Below, one piece after another: positions 10,995 to 18,895 of a DNA stretch of 39,131 nucleotides. This DNA is from an uncultured SAR86 cluster bacterium (GTDB taxonomy: Bacteria; Pseudomonadota; Gammaproteobacteria; Magnimaribacterales; Magnimaribacteraceae): contig CACNCK010000013.1 of the NCBI GenBank assembly GCA_902618945.1, positions 1-39,131 of the forward strand. The letters are read 5' to 3'. The notes under the pieces were generated by a model. It saw only the letters and a list, made by a program, of their open reading frames with translations. It ran no database searches and had not been told where the DNA came from. The translations under genes and the position numbers were made by a program. Position 1 is the stretch's first letter. Each line of letters opens with the position of its first letter.

Positions 10995-11012
10995 TGAAAA
11001 TAAGGAGATATT

Positions 11013-12191
11013 ATGGGGAATGCATATATAGTCGGTGCAGTAAGAACACCAGGGGGTAGAAAAAATGGAAAGCTAAGTCAGTGGCATCCTGCTGATCTAG
11101 GAGCTTTAGTTCTTGACGAAATAGTAGAAAGAACAGGGGTAGAACCCGATATGATTGATGATGTGATTTTTGGATGTGTCAGTCAGTCAGGTGCGCAATC
11201 AGGGAACATAGCTAGAACAGCTGTATTAGCATCTTCTTTGCCTGAATCGGTTCCAGGCACAACAGTTGACAGGCAATGCGGTTCTTCTCAGCAAGCTATT
11301 CACTTTGCTGCGCAAGCTGTGATGTCTGAAACGCAGGATATAGTTATAGCTGGTGGTGTAGAGGTAATGAGTCAGGTACCAATAGGGGCAGCGATCATAG
11401 ATAGTTTTAATGCAGGACATGGTCAACCTTTTGGAGGCAAGGGTACCAGTGAGAGATATCCTGGCGTGCAATTTAGTCAATTCACTGGGGCTGAGATGAT
11501 GGCTGAAAGATGGAAAATGCCAAGAGAAGAATTGGATAGTTTTGCTTTGGCTAGTCATCAAAAAGCTATTAATGCAACAGAGGGTGGTTTTTTTGACAGA
11601 GAAATTGTTCCTGTTGAAGGACATCTACCCAATGGCGAGAAGGAGATGGTCACTGTAGATGAAGGAATTAGATTTGATGCAAGTGAAGAAAGTCTATCTG
11701 GTCTGAATACTTTAACTGATGAAGGAGTTTTAACAGCTGGAACATCAAGCCAAATTTGTGATGGAGCAGCTGCAGTTATGTTAGTAAATGATGCCGGTCT
11801 CAAGAAGCTTGGACTCAAACCAAGAGCAAAGGTAGTAGCATTAGCTCTGGCAGGTGATGATCCGGTAATTATGTTGACAGGACCAATACCTGCATCAAAA
11901 AATGTATTAGAAAAAGCCTCTATGTCTATTGATGATATTGATTTGTATGAAGTGAATGAGGCGTTTGCACCAGTTCCATTGGCGTGGGCAAAAGAATTAA
12001 ATGCTGATTTAGATAAATTAAATGTTAATGGAGGAGCAATGGCACTAGGTCATCCATTAGGAGGAACAGGAGCAAAACTTATGACTACCTTGTTGCACGA
12101 ACTTGAAAGAAGGGAAGCTAGGTTTGGTTTACAAGCGATTTGTGAAGGCGGAGGTACTGCCAACGCAATGATAATTGAAAGAATCAGTTAG
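11013..12191 (+). CDS. Thiolase (acetyl-CoA acyltransferase family)
   Basis: This 392-residue thiolase either cleaves 3-ketoacyl-CoA with CoA or condenses two acetyl-CoA. The nucleophile is C89 in DRQCGSSQQAIH. The other active-site residues are H347 in GHPLGGTGAK and C377 in CEGGGTAN. Motifs NEAFAPVPLAW and NVNGGAMALGHP are typical. FadA or AtoB function cannot be separated by eye, and no fadB-type partner is adjacent. The general look (WHPADLGALVLDEIVERTG) is like thiolases of fatty-acid or steroid side-chain degradation in marine bacteria. AAGGAG lies five bases before the ATG. The TAG stop overlaps the proS stop on the other strand. Confidence 0.92.
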   Translation: MGNAYIVGAVRTPGGRKNGKLSQWHPADLGALVLDEIVERTGVEPDMIDDVIFGCVSQSGAQSGNIARTAVLASSLPESVPGTTVDRQCGSSQQAIHFAAQAVMSETQDIVIAGGVEVMSQVPIGAAIIDSFNAGHGQPFGGKGTSERYPGVQFSQFTGAEMMAERWKMPREELDSFALASHQKAINATEGGFFDREIVPVEGHLPNGEKEMVTVDEGIRFDASEESLSGLNTLTDEGVLTAGTSSQICDGAAAVMLVNDAGLKKLGLKPRAKVVALALAGDDPVIMLTGPIPASKNVLEKASMSIDDIDLYEVNEAFAPVPLAWAKELNADLDKLNVNGGAMALGHPLGGTGAKLMTTLLHELERREARFGLQAICEGGGTANAMIIERIS

Positions 12192-13462
12192 CCTTTAATA
12201 ATTGAAACAAGATCTTGATGAGAAACCAATTTAGGTTTTTCATCTTGTCTTTCCTTTAATTCAATTTCACCCGTTTCTATAGTTCTTTCACCGATAATTA
12301 TTGTGAAAGGAATTCCTATAACTTCCATGTCAGCAAACTTAACTCCAGGCCTCTTATCTCTATCGTCCCAAAGCACATCAACCTTGTTATCCTTAAGTAA
12401 TTGATAAATTTCTGAGCATTTTCTCTTTATTTCCTCTTTACTCTTTTGATTTACTTCGACTATTGCTACTTCAAATGGTGCTAGAGATTTTGGCCATATA
12501 ATTCCTTTATCATCATAGTTTTGTTCAATCGAAGCAGCCACAATTCTGGAAGCGCCTATTCCGTAACATCCCATTTCAGGATATATATCTTTATCTTCAC
12601 CTTGTATCTTCAAATTAAGAACCTCAGAATACTTACTTCCTAATTTGAAAATATGTCCAACTTCAATTCCTCTTTTTAACTTCAATAATCCTTTACCATC
12701 TGGACTTGGCATACCCTCCAGTGAAGCAGGATTTTTACTTTCTTTATGTTCCGCCAATAGCTCCGCATTAATTGCATAATCACTTTTGTCACTGAAAGCT
12801 AGTAGGTCTTCTCCCGCATCTGCAAGAACATGAAATTCTTCTGAATCTGAGCCACCTATAGCGCCACTATCTGCTTTGACAATTCTGTAATTTAATCCAA
12901 TGGCATCGAATATTTTTATGTATGCTTCCTTCATAATAGAGTAACTTTTATCCATACCCTCTTTATCAATATCAAAAGAATACGCATCTTTCATAATGAA
13001 TTCTCTGGACCTCATCACTCCAAATCTAGGTCTTATTTCATCCCGAAATTTGGTTTGAATTTGATATAAATTCAAAGGAAGTTGCTTATAACTTGTAATG
13101 AGATTTTTGCATAAATCAGTAATTATTTCCTCGTGGGTTGGTCCAAGACAGAATTTATTCTCGTGTCGGTCAAAAAACACTAAAAGTTCTTGTCCATACT
13201 TATCGATTCTTCCAGATTCTTCCCATAGCGAAGCTGGCTGGACCATAGGCATCAAGATCTCCTGAGCCCCTGCATCATTCATACCTTTTCTGATGATATT
13301 CTCTACTTTTTGAAGTACTTTTTTTCCTAATGGGAGCCAGTTATATATTCCAGATGAAACTTGTCTAATTAGACCAGCTCTTATCATGAATTGATGGCTA
13401 ATTATCTCTGCATCCGCAGGATTTTCTCTTTGAGTGCCTAAGATTAAGTGTGAAGCTTTCAT
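12188..13462 (-). CDS. proS: Prolyl-tRNA synthetase, short form without editing domain
   Basis: ProRS charges tRNA-Pro. The class II core is complete: ENPADAEIISHQFMIRAGLI, motif 2 around FRDEIRPRFGVMRSREF and MKDAYSFD, and motif 3 GCYGIGASRIVAA, followed by the anticodon-binding domain (VDVLWDDRDKRPGVKFADME). The large INS editing domain (about 180 residues between motifs 2 and 3 in E. coli, which is 572 residues) is missing. Only about 50 residues link SDYAINAELL to RGIEVGHIFKLG, which gives about 424 residues in all. This is the form familiar from alphaproteobacteria and mitochondria. I start it at the ATG giving MKASHLILGTQRENPADAE; an upstream in-frame ATG at 13486 would add eight residues. 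Confidence 0.95.
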   Translation of the reverse strand: MKASHLILGTQRENPADAEIISHQFMIRAGLIRQVSSGIYNWLPLGKKVLQKVENIIRKGMNDAGAQEILMPMVQPASLWEESGRIDKYGQELLVFFDRHENKFCLGPTHEEIITDLCKNLITSYKQLPLNLYQIQTKFRDEIRPRFGVMRSREFIMKDAYSFDIDKEGMDKSYSIMKEAYIKIFDAIGLNYRIVKADSGAIGGSDSEEFHVLADAGEDLLAFSDKSDYAINAELLAEHKESKNPASLEGMPSPDGKGLLKLKRGIEVGHIFKLGSKYSEVLNLKIQGEDKDIYPEMGCYGIGASRIVAASIEQNYDDKGIIWPKSLAPFEVAIVEVNQKSKEEIKRKCSEIYQLLKDNKVDVLWDDRDKRPGVKFADMEVIGIPFTIIIGERTIETGEIELKERQDEKPKLVSHQDLVSIIKG

Positions 13463-13520
13463 AAAGTAGCTTAGTAATACTAACATATAGCTAGTTTTCG
13501 AGAATCTATATAATTAAAAT

Positions 13521-13529
13521 TGCTATAAT
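13521..13529 (+). promoter_or_regulatory. Extended -10 promoter element before the FmdB-like gene
   Basis: TGCTATAAT is a perfect extended -10 (TGnTATAAT) about 45 bases before the ATG at 13575, in the divergent gap with proS. A second TATAAT lies at 13509-13514. No good -35 is evident, which extended -10 promoters tolerate. It probably drives the long fmdB-like/aspS/yebC/tol block. Confidence 0.55.
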
Positions 13530-13574
13530 TACTACCCTAATTGAAATTCAACTTAATTTATTTAGTAATCGTTT

Positions 13575-13853
13575 ATGCCGACATATATTTTTAAGAATAT
13601 AAAAACCGATGAGGTTTTTGAGAAACAAATGCGGATTTCGGAGCTAGACGAATATAAGAAAGAAAATCCTGATCTGATTCAGATGCCCACGGCTCCATCA
13701 TTTAGACTTAAAGGAACAGGATGGTATGAAACAGACTTTAAAACAGGTAATAAAAAAAATATTGCTAAAAGCGATAGTGAAACTCAGTCATCTCCCAAGC
13801 CTAAAGAAAAAAAAGATTCTTCGACAAAAAAAGTATCACCGGAAAAGAAATGA
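13575..13853 (+). CDS. FmdB-family-like protein lacking the zinc-ribbon cysteines
   Basis: This 92-residue protein begins MPTYIFKNIKTDEVFEKQM and ends in a Lys/Ser/Pro-rich tail. Gammaproteobacterial FmdB-type zinc-ribbon proteins are commonly encoded just before aspS and contain the stretch FRLKGxGWYETDFKxGNKKN. The same stretch is present here (FRLKGTGWYETDFKTGNKKN, about residues 46-65). However, the protein has no cysteine at all, so it cannot form the usual C4 zinc ribbon. Its N-terminal half (ISELDEYKKENPDLIQMPTAP) resembles cysteine-free FmdB-like proteins of marine T4-type phages as I remember them. The function is unknown. The stop overlaps the aspS start as ATGA. Confidence 0.75.
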   Translation: MPTYIFKNIKTDEVFEKQMRISELDEYKKENPDLIQMPTAPSFRLKGTGWYETDFKTGNKKNIAKSDSETQSSPKPKEKKDSSTKKVSPEKK

Positions 13854-15625
13854 AAAGAACGCATAAATGTAACCAAGTTACTGCAGCCTTAATAGGTCAA
13901 GAGATTACTATCTCTGGTTGGATTCATAGGAGGCGGGATCATGGCGGTGTAATCTTTTTTGATGTAAGAGATGAGGACGGATTGGTTCAAGTTGTCTATA
14001 ACCCAGAATCTAAAGATATATTTTCCTTGGCAGAGACTTGTAGAAATGAATTTGTAATATTCTCAAAAGGGGTTGTAAGTGAGAGACCAGTCGGCTCAGC
14101 TAATGATAATTTAGTAACGGGAGAGGTTGAGATCATTGCTTCTGATCTTCAAATCCTAAATCCATCTTTACCAATTCCTTTTCAATTAGATGAATATTCA
14201 TCTGTTGGAGAGGAGACTCGTTTGAAATTTAGGTTCTTGGATTTGAGACGGACTGAAATGCAAGATAATCTCAGACTAAGATCAAAAGTATCAACCTCGC
14301 TTAGAAGCTACCTTGCTAATGAAGATTTTATTGAAATCGAAACACCACTTTTAACAAAAGCAACACCGGAAGGTGCAAGAGACTATTTAGTTCCAAGTAG
14401 GACATTTCCAGGTCAATTCTTCGCTTTACCTCAGTCTCCACAATTATTTAAGCAAACACTTATGGCTTCCGGTTTTGAAAAGTATTTTCAATTTGCTAAA
14501 TGTTTTAGAGATGAAGATTTAAGGGCTGATCGACAGCCAGAATTTACACAATTAGACATAGAGATGTCCTTCGCAGATTCCAAAGAAGTTATGAGCTTAA
14601 TTACCAAAATGATTAAACAAGTATTCAAAGAATCTCTGTCAGTTGATTTGGGAGATTTTGTAGAGATTACATACCTCGAAGCTATCGAGAAATATGGTGT
14701 TGATAAACCAGACCTAAGAAATCCTCTAGAGTTACTTGAAGTTAAAGAATTGTTTAAAGAATGTGATTTTAAGGTTTTTAGTGAACCAGCAAATGACAAA
14801 GATTCAAGAATTGCAGCCATTAAAGTGCCTAATGGGAAATTATTAACTAGGAAACAAATAGATGAGTATACCGAGTTTGTTGGAAACTATGGTGCAAAAG
14901 GACTAGCTTACATAAGGGTAGAAGATCCCTCGAAAGGGAAAGAGGGACTTCAATCGCCAATTATAAAATTTATAGAGGATTCCATCATAGAATCTTTAAT
15001 AGAAACTTTAGAAGTTCAAGAAGGAGATATCATTTTCTTTGGAGCAGGAAAAAGAAATATTGTGAATGATTCCTTGGCTGCATTACGGGATCTTGTCGCA
15101 AAAGACCTAGATTTACTTACTTGTGAATGGGCACCATGTTGGGTAGTAGATTTTCCAATGTTTGAAAAAAACAAAAGTGGAGAGTTAACACCATTACATC
15201 ATCCATTTACTGCTCCGAATTGCACTGCAGATGAACTAAAAGACGACCCGCTTGGTGCATTAACAGAGGCATACGATATTGTTTTAAATGGTACTGAGCT
15301 TGGAGGAGGTTCTGTAAGAATACATGATAGATTGATGCAAGAGACTGTTTTGAAGCTTCTCAATATTAATGAGAAAGAGGCCGAGGAGAAATTTGGTTTC
15401 TTAATTTCAGCATTACAGCATGGCTGTCCGCCGCATGCAGGATTGGCAATAGGTTTTGATAGAATGATTATGTTAATGACTGGTTCAGATTCTATAAGGG
15501 ATGTAATCGCCTTTCCTAAAACTCAAACAGCATCTTGTTTACTTACTGAGGCACCAGGACAAGCTGCTCAGGAACAACTTGAAGAATTACACATTAGGTT
15601 CCATGGACTAGAAAAGGAGGATTAA
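13850..15625 (+). CDS. aspS: Aspartyl-tRNA synthetase
   Basis: AspRS charges tRNA-Asp. At 591 residues it is almost the E. coli length. The N-terminal OB-fold anticodon domain includes ISGWIHRRRDHGGVIFFDVRD. The catalytic core has motif 1 IETPLLTKATPEGARDYLVPSR, the sequence LPQSPQLFKQTLM, motif 2 FRDEDLRADRQPEFTQLDIEMSF, a bacterial insert domain, and motif 3 GLAIGFDRMIMLMTG with DVIAFPKTQ. Whether it also charges tRNA-Asn cannot be decided here. It is coupled to the FmdB-like gene (ATGA), and yebC begins at the very next base after the stop. Confidence 0.98.
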   Translation: MKRTHKCNQVTAALIGQEITISGWIHRRRDHGGVIFFDVRDEDGLVQVVYNPESKDIFSLAETCRNEFVIFSKGVVSERPVGSANDNLVTGEVEIIASDLQILNPSLPIPFQLDEYSSVGEETRLKFRFLDLRRTEMQDNLRLRSKVSTSLRSYLANEDFIEIETPLLTKATPEGARDYLVPSRTFPGQFFALPQSPQLFKQTLMASGFEKYFQFAKCFRDEDLRADRQPEFTQLDIEMSFADSKEVMSLITKMIKQVFKESLSVDLGDFVEITYLEAIEKYGVDKPDLRNPLELLEVKELFKECDFKVFSEPANDKDSRIAAIKVPNGKLLTRKQIDEYTEFVGNYGAKGLAYIRVEDPSKGKEGLQSPIIKFIEDSIIESLIETLEVQEGDIIFFGAGKRNIVNDSLAALRDLVAKDLDLLTCEWAPCWVVDFPMFEKNKSGELTPLHHPFTAPNCTADELKDDPLGALTEAYDIVLNGTELGGGSVRIHDRLMQETVLKLLNINEKEAEEKFGFLISALQHGCPPHAGLAIGFDRMIMLMTGSDSIRDVIAFPKTQTASCLLTEAPGQAAQEQLEELHIRFHGLEKED

Positions 15626-16372
15626 GTGGCCGGTCATTCAAAGTGGGCAAACATTAAGCATCGAAAAGGAAGACAGGATGCTAAGAGAGGTAAGATTTTT
15701 TCTGTATTAATCAGAGAACTTACAGTTGCGGCAAAGCTTGGTGGCGGCGTAACAGATGATAATCCAAGATTGCGCACTGCTGTTGATAAAGCTTTAGCTG
15801 CAAATATGACTAAAGATACTATTGAAAGAGCTATTCAAAGGGGAGCTGGTGGCATAGAAGGTGAAAATTTAGAGGAGGTAAGTTTTGAAGGATATGGACC
15901 TGGTGGAATAGCGATAATTGTAGAATCTATGACAGATAATAATAATCGCACAGTAGCTGAAGTAAGACATGCATTCACAAAATTAGGTGGTAATCTAGGA
16001 ACTAACGGGTCCGTATCTTACCTGTTTGAAAAAAAAGGTTTAATAAATACTGCTCCAGATCAAGATGCAGATCAGGTAATGGAGATTTCAATTGAAGCTG
16101 GAGCTGAAGATATTGAAGTAAATGATGACGATAGTATAACAGTGAGCTCTTCACCAGAAGATTTTGAAAATATAAAAAAAGCTCTGTTGGAGAAGGAAAT
16201 TGATCTTATTGACTCTGATGTAGCCTTAGTTCCAGAGACAACTGTTAAAGCCGATTTAGATACTTCTATAAAGGTTTTTAAGTTGCTTGAAATGCTTGAA
16301 GATCTTGACGATACTCAAAATGTGACCTCCAATATAGAGTTTGCTGAAGGCATGCTGGATCAATTGGATTAA
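15626..16372 (+). CDS. yebC: YebC/PmpR family protein
   Basis: The 248-residue YebC family is a translation factor that relieves ribosome stalling at proline-rich stretches, in older literature also a transcriptional regulator. The start is GTG: MAGHSKWANIKHRKGRQDAKRGK. Further signatures are NPRLRTAVDKALAANMTKDTIERAI, RGAGG, YEGYGPGG-type FEGYGPGGIAI, NRTVAEVRHAFTKLGGNLGTNGSV and FEKKG. In E. coli and Pseudomonas ruvC, ruvA and ruvB follow; here a small PDDEXK nuclease gene follows after one base. Confidence 0.96.
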   Translation: MAGHSKWANIKHRKGRQDAKRGKIFSVLIRELTVAAKLGGGVTDDNPRLRTAVDKALAANMTKDTIERAIQRGAGGIEGENLEEVSFEGYGPGGIAIIVESMTDNNNRTVAEVRHAFTKLGGNLGTNGSVSYLFEKKGLINTAPDQDADQVMEISIEAGAEDIEVNDDDSITVSSSPEDFENIKKALLEKEIDLIDSDVALVPETTVKADLDTSIKVFKLLEMLEDLDDTQNVTSNIEFAEGMLDQLD

Positions 16373-16373
16373 A

Positions 16374-16793
16374 ATGACAAATTCTAGAAATAAAGGCGCT
16401 TCTTTCGAGAGAGAAGTGGCTAATTTGTTGACTAATGATTTGAATTTAACAAAAAATATCAGACGAATACTCGAGCAAACCAGGGAGAAGCATTTACCTG
16501 ATTTAATGTTGGGAAGATGGTATCTCGAATGTAAGAGATACGGATCTGGAGCTGAACCATTAGATGCTTGGTGGAAGCAAGTCTTAGAAGCTACAAAAAA
16601 TAAAGGAATCCCTGCTTTAGTATACAAATTCGATAGAAGGCCAATTAAAGTTAGAGTGCCCCTAGGAGCCATAAATCCTTCACTACATTTAGATTCACCT
16701 TTTACAGCAGATCTATTGTGGGATGACTTTATTTTCCTCCTAAAAGAACTTTATGCCAACGATATAGCTGATCATGAACACATAGACTTATGA
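16374..16793 (+). CDS. PDDEXK nuclease, Holliday junction resolvase-like (Hjc/phage type)
   Basis: This protein has about 139 residues from the ATG at 16374 (MTNSRNKGASFEREV); upstream starts would overlap yebC. The order of acidic residues fits the PD-(D/E)XK fold: E12 in FEREVANLL, D43 in LPDLMLG and E52-x-K54 in LECKRY, followed by AWWKQVLEAT, which resembles the helix after the ExK motif in archaeal Hjc and phage resolvases. NKG-x-x-FEREVA is the usual opening of those enzymes. Such enzymes cut four-way DNA junctions. It sits exactly where ruvC-ruvA-ruvB lie in other gammaproteobacteria, between yebC and ybgC, and its stop overlaps the ybgC start (ATGA). The resolvase role is inferred from motifs and position; another structure-specific or restriction-like nuclease is possible. 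Confidence 0.78.
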   Translation: MTNSRNKGASFEREVANLLTNDLNLTKNIRRILEQTREKHLPDLMLGRWYLECKRYGSGAEPLDAWWKQVLEATKNKGIPALVYKFDRRPIKVRVPLGAINPSLHLDSPFTADLLWDDFIFLLKELYANDIADHEHIDL

Positions 16794-17188
16794 AGGATTA
16801 TCATTTTAGAATTTATTACGAAGATACAGATGCACAAGGCGTTGTATATTATGCTAACTATCTGAAATTTTTTGAAAGAGCTAGAACCGAGTATTTAAGA
16901 GGAGTTGGCTACGAACAAATGAAGCTTATGCAGGAAGGTATTATATTTATTGTCAGGAGTCTTGAGCTAAAACTTATAAAGCCAGCAAAGTTAGATGACT
17001 CTGTTAAAGTGAGAACTGAATTGTCAAAGGTCGGAAAAGTAAGTTTTGATTTTATACAAACCGCATATGTTAATGATTCCTTGATTACTGAAGCGAATAT
17101 TAAATGCGGTAGCTTAGATCCGATAACTTTTACTCCTTCAGCACTTCCTGAATATTTATATAAAGGAATGCAAAAACTACTTTTATAA
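16790..17188 (+). CDS. ybgC: Tol-Pal-associated acyl-CoA thioesterase YbgC
   Basis: This hot-dog fold thioesterase of 132 residues is the standard first gene of the tol-pal cluster. The 4HBT signature is RIYYEDTDAQGVVYYANYLKFFERARTEYLR, with the catalytic Asp in DTDAQG. It hydrolyses acyl-CoA or acyl-ACP and is linked to phospholipid metabolism. It overlaps the upstream nuclease gene by four bases and lies four bases before tolQ. Confidence 0.96.
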   Translation: MKDYHFRIYYEDTDAQGVVYYANYLKFFERARTEYLRGVGYEQMKLMQEGIIFIVRSLELKLIKPAKLDDSVKVRTELSKVGKVSFDFIQTAYVNDSLITEANIKCGSLDPITFTPSALPEYLYKGMQKLLL

Positions 17189-17192
17189 TTAT

Positions 17193-17867
17193 ATGGATCT
17201 CTCAATTTTAGAATTATTTTTGAATGCAAGTATTGTAGTTAAATCTGTCATAGTGATTCTAATTCTTGCATCTCTTGTCTCTTGGATGATAATTTTTGAG
17301 CGTTGGATTTACATAAAAAAAGTAAATCAGGAATTCTTCAATTTTGAAACTAGATTCTGGTCAGATTCAGGACTAGAAGCCTTACTTTTAACAAGTCAAG
17401 AAGGGGAGCATGAACCAATTGGGGCTGAATATATTTTTCAAGTTGGATATCTTGACTACAAACGTCTCATAGCAGAAAAAATTGATTCAGATACTATCAT
17501 ATCGAGTGTGCAGAGAAATATGCAGGCTGCGTTAACAAAAGAGCAATCATTGCTTGAAAAACATTTACCTTTTTTAGCCACTATTGCTTCTGTGAGTCCT
17601 TACATAGGTTTATTTGGAACGGTTTGGGGCATAATGAACTCGTTCAGAGGACTAGCCGGTTCATCTCAAGCAACATTATCTGCAGTAGCTCCTGGTATCT
17701 CTGAAGCTCTAATTGCAACGGCGATAGGACTTTTTGCAGCGATACCTGCTTTAATCGCTTACAACAAGTATATATCTGATTCTGATAGACTCATTTCAAG
17801 TTTTGAAGGATTTAAAGAGGAATTTTCTTCGGTTCTTCATCGTGATATGCAGTCTGACAAAAAATGA
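17193..17867 (+). CDS. tolQ: Tol-Pal system protein TolQ
   Basis: TolQ is the inner-membrane stator protein (ExbB/MotA family) that with TolR turns proton flow into movement of TolA during cell constriction. At 224 residues it is normal. One membrane segment lies at about 13-34 before FERWIYI. Two more lie in the conserved C-terminal half: HLPFLATIASVSPYIGLFGTVWGIMNSF, then GISEALIATAIGLFAAIPALIAYN. It overlaps tolR by four bases (ATGA). Confidence 0.97.
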   Translation: MDLSILELFLNASIVVKSVIVILILASLVSWMIIFERWIYIKKVNQEFFNFETRFWSDSGLEALLLTSQEGEHEPIGAEYIFQVGYLDYKRLIAEKIDSDTIISSVQRNMQAALTKEQSLLEKHLPFLATIASVSPYIGLFGTVWGIMNSFRGLAGSSQATLSAVAPGISEALIATAIGLFAAIPALIAYNKYISDSDRLISSFEGFKEEFSSVLHRDMQSDKK

Positions 17868-18280
17868 AACGAAGAAATCTTATATCTGATATTAATGTTG
17901 TTCCTTATATCGATGTAATGCTGGTTTTGTTGGTTATTTTTATGATATCTGCACCTTTGATGGTTCAAGGAATTCAAATAAATCTTCCCGAAGCGCCCTC
18001 AGAAGCTTTACCAGTAAAGAATAATGAACCTCTCATTATTTCCATTAAAAAGGATGGAGCTATCTTTTTAGAAACTGAATCCACTAAAGACAGATCTCTA
18101 AGTCTTGAGGAGATGAACAATTTTGTGTCGAAGATTTTTGAGGCTAGTCCTGGTTTGCAAGTCGTCATAAGAGGTGATGGTGAAGTGAAGTATGAGAGAG
18201 TCATGACTGTTATGGCTGAGTTACAAATAGCCGGAGCTAGTGACATAGGATTAATCTCGCAACCAATAACATCTAAGTGA
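17864..18280 (+). CDS. tolR: Tol-Pal system protein TolR
   Basis: TolR (ExbD family, 138 residues) has a short cytoplasmic N-terminus, one membrane helix at about residues 14-33 and a periplasmic domain. The conserved proton-pathway aspartate is D17 in VVPYIDVMLVLLVIFM. QINLPEA and the C-terminal VVIRGDGEVKYERVMTVMAELQIAGASDIGLIS are typical. It overlaps tolQ by four bases and tolA by four bases. Confidence 0.96.
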   Translation: MKRRNLISDINVVPYIDVMLVLLVIFMISAPLMVQGIQINLPEAPSEALPVKNNEPLIISIKKDGAIFLETESTKDRSLSLEEMNNFVSKIFEASPGLQVVIRGDGEVKYERVMTVMAELQIAGASDIGLISQPITSK

Positions 18281-18882
18281 ACTATTTTGCTCCACTCTTT
18301 TTATCAGTATTTATCCATTTTGGTATAGTTTTATCATTTTCAAATTTTTTCACCATAGACTTTGATAAATTTAATATTGAAGCGGAAAAACCTATTACTG
18401 CATATATTATATTTGTTGAAAATAAAAAGACCCAAAAAGAACTCATCAAAATTCAACAAGATCTTCCAAATAAGAATATTTTGGAAGCTGAGGTCGAAAA
18501 GATAGACATCACCAGCAATACTTCAATCATAGAAGCAATTGAAGCTCTGGAAAATATAAAAACTTCCGATAATCGAGAAAGAGCGGAAGTATCTCAATCC
18601 GATGTTGAGAAATACTCTTATGTAATAAAAAAACAAGTCATGGCAAACTGGAAAAGACCTAAAAATCTAAATTCGAATTTAAAGACTGAAATCCAAATTA
18701 ATCTCGTGCCTACGGGTGAGATTATATCTTCAAAAATAATTAAAGGGAGTGGAAACAAAATTTTTGATGATTCAGCTTTGTCTGCGGTTTTAAAGGTTAG
18801 ATCTTTTGAAGGTTTAAACATGCAAATGAATCTATTTGATCAGCACTTTAGAGAATTTATTTTAATATTTAGTCCTAATTAA
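18277..18882 (+). CDS. tolA: TolA, short form
   Basis: TolA spans the periplasm from the TolQR motor to Pal and TolB at the outer membrane. This one has 201 residues against about 350-420 in E. coli and Pseudomonas. It has an N-terminal membrane helix (about 5-25). A charged linker of about 70 residues replaces the long helical domain II. A TonB-like C-terminal domain follows: YVIKKQVMANWKRP, INLVPTGEIISSKIIKGSGNKIFDDSALSAVLK. Start GTG overlaps the tolR stop (GTGA). Identity rests on architecture and on position between tolR and tolB. Confidence 0.9.
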   Translation: MNYFAPLFLSVFIHFGIVLSFSNFFTIDFDKFNIEAEKPITAYIIFVENKKTQKELIKIQQDLPNKNILEAEVEKIDITSNTSIIEAIEALENIKTSDNRERAEVSQSDVEKYSYVIKKQVMANWKRPKNLNSNLKTEIQINLVPTGEIISSKIIKGSGNKIFDDSALSAVLKVRSFEGLNMQMNLFDQHFREFILIFSPN

Positions 18883-18895
18883 TTTGAATGACGCA

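Noticed and set aside
16341-16373. Longer start of the resolvase-like gene inside yebC
   Set aside because: It would overlap yebC by 32 bases and add MLKACWINWIK, unlike the family; the ATG at 16374 right after the yebC stop fits the NKGxxFEREV opening.
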